From assembly GCA_963169595.1 (NCBI GenBank), contig CAUJFM010000170.1:1-20102 (forward strand): a stretch of DNA of 20,102 nt, written 5' to 3'. The translations under genes were made by a program, and so were the position numbers. Source of the stretch: Bacteroidota bacterium. GTDB taxonomy: Bacteria > Bacteroidota > Bacteroidia > Flavobacteriales_F > PHOS-HE28. Positions 7,375 through 13,809 of the stretch are shown in pieces; position 1 is the stretch's first letter; each line of letters starts with the position of its first letter. The notes under the pieces were generated by a model, which saw only the letters and a list, made by a program, of their open reading frames with translations, searched no databases and was not told where the DNA came from.

Positions 7375-8019
7375 ATGGCCCACCTGCTCGCCCCTTCCCT
7401 GCTCTCCGCCGATTTCGCCGAACTGCGCAAGGCCGTGGAACTGATCGAGGGGAGCGAAGCGGCCTGGCACCACATCGACGTGATGGACGGGGTCTTCGTG
7501 CCCAACATCAGCTTCGGGCTGCCGGTGATCAAGAGCATCCGGAAACATGCGCGCAAGCCCTTCGATGTGCACCTGATGATCGTGGAACCCGACCGCTACA
7601 TCAGCGCGTTCCGCGATGCCGGTGCCGACCACCTGACCGTGCACCTCGAGGCCTGTCCGCACCTCCACCGCAGTGTGCAGGCCATCAAGGCCGCGGGCAT
7701 GAAGGCCGGCGTGGCCATCAACCCCCATTCCAACGTGAGCCTGCTGGAGGACGTGATGGCCGACATCGACCTCGTATGCCTGATGAGCGTGAACCCCGGG
7801 TTCGGTGGCCAGAAGTTCATCGAGCGGACCTATGCCCGGATCTCCGCCTTGAAGGAGCTGCGGACCCGGTCCGGTTCACAGGCACTGATCGAGATCGATG
7901 GTGGTGTGGGGCTGGAGAACGCGCGCAAGCTGGTGGACACCGGTGCCGACGTGCTGGTGGCCGGCAACAGTGTGTTCGGCGCCCAGGCCCCCGCAGCCGC
8001 CATCCGCTCATTGGCCTGA
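7375..8019 (+). CDS. rpe: Ribulose-phosphate 3-epimerase
   Basis: Interconverts ribulose 5-phosphate and xylulose 5-phosphate in the pentose phosphate pathway; a metal-dependent TIM-barrel enzyme in the cytoplasm. The 214-residue product has the standard length and motifs. These are LLAPSLLSADFAEL at the N-terminus, HHIDVMDGVFVPNISFG with metal ligands H33 and D35, DVHLMI with H66, MSVNPGFGGQKFI for phosphate binding, and the late EIDGGVGLEN with the catalytic aspartate. ATG 7375 starts directly at the conserved N-terminus; an in-frame GTG at 7297 would add 26 residues encoded by the heptad repeats and is rejected. It is separated from rpoD by a hairpin and has its own promoter-like element. 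Confidence 0.96.
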   Translation: MAHLLAPSLLSADFAELRKAVELIEGSEAAWHHIDVMDGVFVPNISFGLPVIKSIRKHARKPFDVHLMIVEPDRYISAFRDAGADHLTVHLEACPHLHRSVQAIKAAGMKAGVAINPHSNVSLLEDVMADIDLVCLMSVNPGFGGQKFIERTYARISALKELRTRSGSQALIEIDGGVGLENARKLVDTGADVLVAGNSVFGAQAPAAAIRSLA

Positions 8020-8040
8020 CCCGTGTGATCGGCGGCGGCC

Positions 8041-8048
8041 TACCTTCG
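8041..8048 (+). promoter_or_regulatory. Putative -7 element (TAnnTTCG) before the metalloprotease gene
   Basis: TACCTTCG, identical to the element before rpe, ends 5 bases before the ATG at 8054. A TTG at 8011-8013 is upstream but further than the usual spacing. Confidence 0.5.
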
Positions 8049-8053
8049 TCGTC

Positions 8054-10192
8054 ATGTTCCGTTCACTACTCCTTCCCACCGGACTTCTCGCCGCGCTGAC
8101 CCTCGCCGCACAGGAGCCCCAAGGCCCACGTGATTGTGGGGCCCATACCCTCACCCAGCGCTGGCTCCAGCAGCAGGGACGCTCCACGGACGTGCTCCAG
8201 CAACTGCCCCGTGTGGAGGCCGCGGAGCGCGGTGGCACGCTCACCATCCCGGTGGTGGTCCACGTGGTGTGGAACACCTCGGCCGAGAACGTTCCCGATG
8301 CGGCCATCAACGCCATCATCAACGAACTGAACCAGGACTACGCAGCCACCAACAGCGACCTGTCCAACGTGCGCTCCTCGTTCACCAACAGCATCGGCAA
8401 CCCGGGCATCCAGTTCTGCCTGGCCCAGGTGGACCCCAACGGCAACGCCACCACGGGCATCACGCGTACCCAGACCTCGGATACCTGGTTCGACCCGGAC
8501 ACCGAGACCAATGACATGAAGGCGCCCCCCACCGGCCGCAGCCCATGGAACCCGCAACGCTACCTGAACATCTGGATCTGCGACATCACCAGCGGGGCCA
8601 CCGGTGGCACCGTGACGGTGGGCTACGCCTACCTTCCCGTGGGCGGCATGGTGGGCAGCTCCATCGATGGCCTGGTGATCGACTACAGCTACGGCCTGCA
8701 GCTCGGGGCCCGCACCGCCACCCACGAGATCGGGCACTACCTCGGCCTGCTCCATCCCTTCGACAACGGCAATTGCACCGACTCCGACGGTTTCAGCGAC
8801 ACCCCGCTGACCAACAGCCCCACCTTCTCGTGCTCCAACCCCAACCTGGTGAAATGCGGGGTGCTGACACAGTATGAGAACTACATGGACTACAGCAACT
8901 GCCCGGTGATGTTCACCGACCAGCAGGCCGCCTACATGAACGGGGTCCTGACCGGAGTGCGCTCACAGCTGCTGCAGCCCGGCCTGTGTGGCGTGGTGCC
9001 CGGCGGTCCGTGCATCCCCACCGCCCAGGTGGGCACAGGTGAAGGCGATTACATCAACCGGGTGGCACTGAACACCTTCAACAACGCGAACAGCGGCGGC
9101 ACCAGCGCACCCGCCTACACCAACTTCAGCAGCACCTACAACACCTCGTTGCAGCGCGGCACCCCCTACACGCTCACCATCCAGGGGGGCAGCTATTCCC
9201 CGGACAATTATGCCGCCTGGATCGACTACGACCAGGACGACCAGTTCGAGGCCAGCGAGAAGCTGGGCGAGTTCCAGACCACCGCAGTGAACCAGACCCA
9301 GACCATCAGCTTCACCGTTCCCGTGGGAGCCACCTTGGGCGGCACCACCCTTCGGGTGCGCGGGGTGTTCCACAACGATGGTGAGCCCACCCCCACCGAC
9401 CCCTGCTACAACTACGTCTGGGGTGAGACCGAGGACTACGGCATCACGATCACGTCCGCAGCCGGCACCTATTGCGTGCCCACCTCCACGAACGGGACCG
9501 CGGATGGTGACTTCATCAATGCCGTGCAGCTGGGCACCATCAACAACGTGAACAGCGGCGGCACCAGCGCACCCACCTACACGAACTACAGCGCCTCGCA
9601 GTCCACCTCCCTGTTGCGCAGCGTGCAGTACACCATCACCATCCAAGGTGGCACCTATGCACCCGATAACTACGCTGCCTGGATCGACTACGACCAGGAC
9701 CAGACCTTCGAGGCTTCGGAGAAGCTGGGCGAGTTCGCCACCACGGCCGTGAACCAGACCCAGAGCATCACCTTCACCGTGCCGGCCATCGCCCAGCTGG
9801 GAGAGAGCCGTCTGCGTGTACGTGGCGTGTTCCACAACACCGGCGAACCCACCCCCACCTCCCCCTGCTTCGACTATGCCTGGGGCGAGACCGAGGACTA
9901 CCGGATCGTGATCGAGTCGACCACCGGCGTGGCAGAGATGCCGATGACCGAACTGTTCACCCTGTTCCCCAACCCGGCTTCCGATCAGGTGACCATCGTG
10001 CTCGGCAGCGCGGCGGAAGCGCACCTGATGGTGACCGACCTGCAGGGCCGCTTGGTGCAGGGGACACGCACGGGTGACCAGCGCTTCACCCTGTCCCTGG
10101 AGGGCCTCGCCGCAGGCAGCTACCTGATGCTCGTGAAGCAGAACGGCCAGCGGCAGGTGCGGCGCTTCGAAGTGGTCCATCAGGCCCGCTGA
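8054..10192 (+). CDS. Secreted M43 (pappalysin-like) zinc metalloprotease with two GEVED domains and T9SS tail
   Basis: Predicted extracellular protease of 712 residues. It starts with a signal peptide (LLAALTLAAQ), then a pro-like segment. The catalytic domain carries the metzincin motif HEIGHYLGLLH (zinc ligands H224, H228, H234; catalytic E225) and a Met-turn NYMDYS (M278), which places it in peptidase family M43. Two tandem GEVED domains follow, at about 350-470 and 505-625. Both contain DNYAAWIDYDQD and LRVRGVFHN and end in GETEDY. The C-terminus has the type IX secretion sorting domain (LFPNPASDQVTIV and a Gly/Tyr-rich terminal strand), so it should cross the outer membrane by T9SS. ATG 8054 gives the signal peptide; the longer frame upstream overlaps rpe and is rejected. 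Substrate is unknown. It appears monocistronic, with a strong terminator after it. Confidence 0.93.
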   Translation: MFRSLLLPTGLLAALTLAAQEPQGPRDCGAHTLTQRWLQQQGRSTDVLQQLPRVEAAERGGTLTIPVVVHVVWNTSAENVPDAAINAIINELNQDYAATNSDLSNVRSSFTNSIGNPGIQFCLAQVDPNGNATTGITRTQTSDTWFDPDTETNDMKAPPTGRSPWNPQRYLNIWICDITSGATGGTVTVGYAYLPVGGMVGSSIDGLVIDYSYGLQLGARTATHEIGHYLGLLHPFDNGNCTDSDGFSDTPLTNSPTFSCSNPNLVKCGVLTQYENYMDYSNCPVMFTDQQAAYMNGVLTGVRSQLLQPGLCGVVPGGPCIPTAQVGTGEGDYINRVALNTFNNANSGGTSAPAYTNFSSTYNTSLQRGTPYTLTIQGGSYSPDNYAAWIDYDQDDQFEASEKLGEFQTTAVNQTQTISFTVPVGATLGGTTLRVRGVFHNDGEPTPTDPCYNYVWGETEDYGITITSAAGTYCVPTSTNGTADGDFINAVQLGTINNVNSGGTSAPTYTNYSASQSTSLLRSVQYTITIQGGTYAPDNYAAWIDYDQDQTFEASEKLGEFATTAVNQTQSITFTVPAIAQLGESRLRVRGVFHNTGEPTPTSPCFDYAWGETEDYRIVIESTTGVAEMPMTELFTLFPNPASDQVTIVLGSAAEAHLMVTDLQGRLVQGTRTGDQRFTLSLEGLAAGSYLMLVKQNGQRQVRRFEVVHQAR
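9020..9915 (+). repeat. Two direct DNA repeats encoding GEVED domains, 462-bp period
   Basis: Segments starting at 9092 and 9554 begin almost identically (AGCGGCGGCACCAGCGCACC in both) and remain alignable to GAGACCGAGGACTAC. The offset is 462 bases, that is 154 codons. This is an in-frame internal duplication. Confidence 0.8.
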
Positions 10193-10205
10193 CCGAAGGA
10201 AGGTG

Positions 10206-10247
10206 AAAGTCGAACGCCGGGTCCTTAGGCCCGGCGTTCGACTTTTT
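10206..10247 (+). terminator. Strong intrinsic terminator after the metalloprotease
   Basis: AAAGTCGAACGCCGGGTC (10206-10223) pairs with 10228-10245, 18 pairs with a single G-U, around a 4-base loop. TTTTT ends the right arm. The A-rich 5' side and T-rich 3' side mean it could also work on the opposite strand. Confidence 0.92.
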
Positions 10248-10344
10248 CATCGATGATGATCCCCGGCTCGTCGGATCGGGTGAACACCAGTGAAACGCAC
10301 GATGCCAGGCGCACGTATCACGCCTGAACAACGACACGTCCATC

Positions 10345-10959
10345 ATGCTGTCACGCACCGGTCCGCTCACGCTGCTCCTCCTCGGCCTGCCCTTGTTGGG
10401 TGCAGCTCAACGTTCGGGCATCGGGATCAAGGGTGGCCTGTTGGCCGCCACCACCACGGCCCAGCACATCGAGACCACCGTTGTGCCGGGGGCCACGGCC
10501 GGCATTTATGCTCCGTTCCAGGCCGGGAACCGATTGGAACTGCAACCCGAACTGCTGTTCACCGTGCTCGGTTCCGGCTTTGTGGAGCCCAACGGTGACC
10601 GCACCTCCCTGCGCACCATGATGGTGCAGGTGCCCCTCTCGGCCAAGCTCTTCCTCGGCAATGCCTTCAACCTACAGGGGGGCTTTCAGCTGGGCAAGGT
10701 GATCAATGCCCAACGCATCGATCCCGAAGGCAGCACGGATGTGACCGAACAAATGCGCCCGATGGACCTGGGGGCGAACCTCGGCATCGGTCTGGACCTG
10801 AGCAGTGGCTGGGACCTGGGCATGCGCTACTACAGTGGTCTGTGGACGATCTTCGAGGAGGATGATGCCCTCTTCCCCCGCAACCGGACGCTGCAATTGA
10901 CAGCAGGCAAGCGCCTGATGCGCCTCAAGAGCTTCGCCAAGCCGCGTCGTCGTCGCTGA
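10345..10959 (+). CDS. Outer-membrane beta-barrel protein, PorT-like family
   Basis: A 204-residue protein with a clear signal peptide (LTLLLLGLPLLGAAQ), then alternating short beta-strands. These include GIGIKGGLLAATTTA, ATAGIYAPFQAGNRLELQPE, LLFTVLGSGF, VQVPLSAKLFLG and LGANLGIGLDLSSGWDLGMR. This is the pattern of small Bacteroidota barrels annotated as PorT-family or outer-membrane beta-barrel domain proteins. Function is unknown; the name PorT-like denotes fold only, not a proven role in T9SS. Odd feature: the C-terminus is strongly basic (PRRRR) instead of ending in an aromatic residue, so the last barrel strand is probably LQLTAGKRLM and a tail follows. ATG 10345 is chosen for the signal peptide. 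No TAnnTTTG element is obvious upstream. Confidence 0.8.
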   Translation: MLSRTGPLTLLLLGLPLLGAAQRSGIGIKGGLLAATTTAQHIETTVVPGATAGIYAPFQAGNRLELQPELLFTVLGSGFVEPNGDRTSLRTMMVQVPLSAKLFLGNAFNLQGGFQLGKVINAQRIDPEGSTDVTEQMRPMDLGANLGIGLDLSSGWDLGMRYYSGLWTIFEEDDALFPRNRTLQLTAGKRLMRLKSFAKPRRRR

Positions 10960-10978
10960 CCGGCGGAACACGGCCGGT

Positions 10979-10986
10979 TATCTTTG
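10979..10986 (+). promoter_or_regulatory. Bacteroidota -7 promoter element upstream of purK
   Basis: TATCTTTG is an exact TAnnTTTG match followed by CCGCCC, very like the rpsO promoter. It lies 6 bases before GTG 10993 and 36 bases before GTG 11023. It should drive purK, purE and the PPC gene. Confidence 0.65.
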
Positions 10987-10992
10987 CCGCCC

Positions 10993-12147
10993 GTGGACCA
11001 TCGGACAAAGACAAGGACACCCGTGATCGCCCTTTTGGGCGGAGGCCAGTTGGGGCGCATGTTCCTGGAGAACGCGCTGCGCTTCGGGCCCCGCGTGCAT
11101 GTGATGGACCCCGACCCGCAGGCCCCCTGCGCCGCCCTGGCCGAACGGTTCGTGACCGGCAACCTCTCCGATGTGGATGCCGTGGTCCGGTTCGCGGCCG
11201 ACGCCGATGTGGTCGGCATCGAGATCGAACAGGTGAGCGCGGCCGCCCTGAGCGAATTGAAACGTCGTGGCAAGCGCGTGATCCCCGATCCCGATGTGCT
11301 ACGCACCATCCAGGACAAGGGCCTTCAAAAGCAGTTCTACCAGGACCATGGCATCCCCACCGCACCCTTCGCGCTGGTGAACCATGCCGAGGAGGTGAAG
11401 GCGCACCCCGAGCTGCTCCCCGCCTTCCTGAAGACCCGCACCGGCGGTTACGATGGCAAAGGGGTGATGGCCGTGACCTCGGCGACCACCACCGGGCTCT
11501 TCGACGGGCCCTGCGTGCTGGAGCAGCAGGTCGAGATCGCCTTGGAGCTCGCAGTGATCGTGGTCCGCGGCAGCGATGGCAACGAGACGACCTACGATCC
11601 GGTGGAGATGGTCTTCGATCCGGCGCTGAACCTGGTGGACCATCTGCAGGCCCCGGCCCGCATTGATGCGGCCACCGCCAAGGAGGCACGCGCCCTGGCC
11701 ATGCGGGTGGCCGAGGCCTTCGCCGCTCCGGGCATCTACGCCGTGGAGATGTTCCTGGACAAGCAGGGCCGATTGCTGGTGAACGAGACCGCCCCGAGGG
11801 CGCACAACAGTGGCCATCACACCATCGAGGCCTGCGCGAGCTCCCAGTTCGACCAGTTGTTGCGGATCTACCACGGCTGGCCCTTGGGCGACACCCGCCT
11901 GCGCGGCCTGGCCGCCATGGTGAACCTGGTGGGCACCGGTGGCACCGGCACGCCCCAGTTGAACGGATTGGACGAAGTGCTGGCCCTGCCCGGCACCTTC
12001 CCGCACCTGTACGGAAAAGCCGAAACGCGCACCGGCCGGAAGATGGGCCATGTGACCGTGCTGGCCGATGACCAGCGCGCACTGGATGAGGCCCTCAGAA
12101 CGGTCAGGACCCATTGCAGGGTGGTCCCTGCGGACGATACGATCTGA
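10993..12147 (+). CDS. purK: N5-carboxyaminoimidazole ribonucleotide synthase
   Basis: ATP-dependent carboxylation of aminoimidazole ribonucleotide to N5-CAIR in purine synthesis. The product (384 residues from 10993) shows the PurK N-terminus IALLGGGQLGRMF. ATP-grasp features follow: KTRTGGYDGKGVM, the segment VEMFLDKQGRLLVNETAPR and then HNSGHHTIEACASSQFDQLL, both characteristic of PurK. The start is uncertain. GTG 10993 gives an N-terminal extension like other Bacteroidota PurK, while GTG 11023 starts right at the glycine-rich loop and has an AAGGA 5 bases upstream. There is no ATG candidate. It is followed by purE after 25 bases, the substrate-product partner in the next step. Confidence 0.95.
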   Translation: MDHRTKTRTPVIALLGGGQLGRMFLENALRFGPRVHVMDPDPQAPCAALAERFVTGNLSDVDAVVRFAADADVVGIEIEQVSAAALSELKRRGKRVIPDPDVLRTIQDKGLQKQFYQDHGIPTAPFALVNHAEEVKAHPELLPAFLKTRTGGYDGKGVMAVTSATTTGLFDGPCVLEQQVEIALELAVIVVRGSDGNETTYDPVEMVFDPALNLVDHLQAPARIDAATAKEARALAMRVAEAFAAPGIYAVEMFLDKQGRLLVNETAPRAHNSGHHTIEACASSQFDQLLRIYHGWPLGDTRLRGLAAMVNLVGTGGTGTPQLNGLDEVLALPGTFPHLYGKAETRTGRKMGHVTVLADDQRALDEALRTVRTHCRVVPADDTI

Positions 12148-12172
12148 AGCATCCCACGAACACCCAACACAC

Positions 12173-12676
12173 ATGGTCGGCATCATCATGGGCAGCCGCA
12201 GCGATCTGGAGATCATGCGCGAGGCCTTGGACACAATGAAGGAGTTCGGTGTGGCGCATGAGCTCACCGTGGTGAGCGCGCACCGCACGCCGGACCGCAT
12301 GTTCGCCTATGCGAAGGGCGCTGCAGACCGCGGTCTGAAGGTGATCATTGCCGGTGCGGGCGGCGCGGCACACCTGCCGGGCATGGTCGCCTCGCTCACC
12401 ACCCTGCCGGTGATCGGTGTGCCCATCAAGAGCCGCAACTCGATCGATGGGTGGGACTCGCTGCTCTCCATCGTGCAGATGCCCTCCGGTGTGCCGGTGG
12501 CCACGGTGGCGGTGAACGGAGCGCGCAACGCCGGGCTGCTGGCCGTGCAGATCCTCGCCATCGCCGATGAGGCCCTTGCCGCCAAGCTCGCCGCGTTCAA
12601 GGGTGAGCAGGAGGACAAGGTGCGCGATGGCATCGCCGCCCTGAAGCAGCACTACCCCAACGGCTTCGACCAATGA
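12173..12676 (+). CDS. purE: N5-carboxyaminoimidazole ribonucleotide mutase (class I PurE)
   Basis: Converts N5-CAIR to 4-carboxyaminoimidazole ribonucleotide, the step after PurK. The 167-residue product is of normal class I length. It has VGIIMGSRSDLEIM at the N-terminus, the active-site SAHRTPDRM (H37) and IIAGAGGAAHLPGMVAS. GVPIKSRNSIDGWDSLLSIV, MPSGVPVATVAVNGARNAGL and the terminal helix follow. ATG 12173 gives exactly the family start. The presence of purK next to it confirms the two-step bacterial route rather than the single-step class II PurE. Its stop codon overlaps the start of the next gene (ATGA at 12673), which implies translational coupling. Confidence 0.97.
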   Translation: MVGIIMGSRSDLEIMREALDTMKEFGVAHELTVVSAHRTPDRMFAYAKGAADRGLKVIIAGAGGAAHLPGMVASLTTLPVIGVPIKSRNSIDGWDSLLSIVQMPSGVPVATVAVNGARNAGLLAVQILAIADEALAAKLAAFKGEQEDKVRDGIAALKQHYPNGFDQ

Positions 12677-13098
12677 TCCAGGTGGCCGGCAGGCCGTACC
12701 GGGTGCATGTGCTGCGCCTGCTTCCCGGCGAGGATGTACGGGGTTCGCTCGCCACGTGGTGCATGGAGCAGGGTATCGAGGCCGCGGTGATCGTGAGCGC
12801 GGTGGGCAGCCTGTCCGTCGCGAACCTGCGGTATGGCGGCCGCTCCGAAGGAAGCCTGATCACCGGTGATCTGGAAGTGTGCTCGCTTTCCGGCACGCTG
12901 TCCAAGCATGGGCTTCACCTCCATCTGTCCGTGGCGGATGGGGATGGACGGATGAGCGGCGGGCATCTGCTGACCGGATCGCTCGTGCGCACCACCCTGG
13001 AGCTTGCGGTTCAGGAGATCGGCGGTGTCCGGCTCCTGCGCAGGCACGACGAGCGCACAGGCTACGAGGAGCTCGTTCCGGAACCCATCACACCCTGA
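12673..13098 (+). CDS. PPC/DUF296-domain protein
   Basis: A 141-residue single-domain protein of the PPC (DUF296) family, known in plants next to AT-hooks and in bacteria as free-standing trimers with a bound metal. Visible features are AAVIVSAVGSLSVANLRYGG and SLSGTLSKHGLHLHLSVAD. The potential metal-site histidines are H82, H84 and H98, plus a GGHLLTGSLV turn. It ends in a short acidic and proline tail. There is no AT-hook, so DNA binding is not shown by the sequence. The start overlaps the purE stop in an ATGA, so it is translated with purE; a link to purine metabolism is an inference from that context only. Bacterial function is unknown. Confidence 0.88.
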   Translation: MIQVAGRPYRVHVLRLLPGEDVRGSLATWCMEQGIEAAVIVSAVGSLSVANLRYGGRSEGSLITGDLEVCSLSGTLSKHGLHLHLSVADGDGRMSGGHLLTGSLVRTTLELAVQEIGGVRLLRRHDERTGYEELVPEPITP

Positions 13099-13108
13099 GC
13101 CGGACGCG

Positions 13109-13729
13109 CTACGGCAGGATGTGGATCGTGGTGGTGCCGGGCCTGATGTGGGGATAGATCTCGTCGAGATCGGCGTTCCGCAGGGCGATGCACCCCCAGG
13201 TCCAATCCACCCCCTGCACGATCCAATCATCCATGCCCTCCGGCACACCGTGGATGCCGATCTCCCCTCCGATGTCCGCCTGCGCCGGGATGGTCCCGTT
13301 GCGCTGCCGTTCGCGGAAACGGCGCCAGCTCTCCGCATTGGGATAATCCACCCAGACGAAGGCGTGCCATTTGTCGTGGCGACGTTTGCTGCGGAAACCG
13401 AACTCACCTTCCGGTGTTCGCCGATCGCCTTGCATCTGCTTGTCGCCCTCCGGCCGTTCACCCAACACGCAGGGATAGGTGCAGAGGGTATCGCGACCAT
13501 GCACCACATGGAAGGTGCGCCGGTGCTTGTGCACAACGAACCGGATGCCTGCCGGATCGAGGTCAAGGCTGTCCATCACCTGCGCCAACGGCTGCTGCAC
13601 GGCGATCCTCACCGGGATCTCTTCCGGCACTGGTCCGGGCGTTGATGGAGAAGCCTGTTGGCAACCCGCAACCAGTGGCGGCAACAGGGTCAGGAGCAAG
13701 GTCCGGAAGCGGGCCATGAACGAATGCAT
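13109..13729 (-). CDS. L,D-transpeptidase-like (YkuD fold) lipoprotein
   Basis: A 206-residue exported protein. The N-terminus is a lipoprotein signal peptide with lipobox LVAGC (C23), so it is probably anchored in a membrane facing the periplasm. The YkuD-fold catalytic core shows GDRRTPEGEFGF near residue 101, then IGIHGVPEGM (H160) and DWTWGCIALRNAD (nucleophile C180). The classical motif is SxGC(V/I)R(M/L); here TWGCIAL replaces it, a form closer to the YafK/DpaA-type (COG3034) branch. That branch includes peptidoglycan and lipoprotein amidases as well as transpeptidases. Activity is therefore likely on the cell wall, but cross-linking is not proven. Either ATG 13729 or ATG 13717 could start it; both retain the signal. 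It converges with the PPC gene, with 10 bases between stops. Confidence 0.88.
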   Translation of the reverse strand: MHSFMARFRTLLLTLLPPLVAGCQQASPSTPGPVPEEIPVRIAVQQPLAQVMDSLDLDPAGIRFVVHKHRRTFHVVHGRDTLCTYPCVLGERPEGDKQMQGDRRTPEGEFGFRSKRRHDKWHAFVWVDYPNAESWRRFRERQRNGTIPAQADIGGEIGIHGVPEGMDDWIVQGVDWTWGCIALRNADLDEIYPHIRPGTTTIHILP

Positions 13730-13745
13730 GTGTGGGCTGAATGCG

Positions 13746-13760
13746 CCTCGCCGAGCGAGG
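13746..13760. repeat. Short perfect hairpin between the receptor and transpeptidase genes
   Basis: CCTCGC (13746-13751) and GCGAGG (13755-13760) flank a 3-base loop. The surrounding 80-base spacer holds no gene. It could be a weak stop signal for the receptor transcript, though no T-run follows on the minus strand. Confidence 0.3.
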
Positions 13761-13809
13761 TAACGCTGGTCCTACAACGCTGCGGACGATGTGCCGCGTA
13801 TGCGTGGCC

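Noticed and set aside
10925..12082. A 385-codon minus-strand frame opposite purK, full of Arg, Pro and Ser
   Set aside because: Composition is typical of a GC-rich antisense frame, and purK is unambiguous on the plus strand.
13756..13763. Minus-strand TTACCTCG as a promoter of the L,D-transpeptidase-like gene
   Set aside because: It is one T short of TAnnTTCG and overlaps the short hairpin at 13746-13760, so it is not supported.
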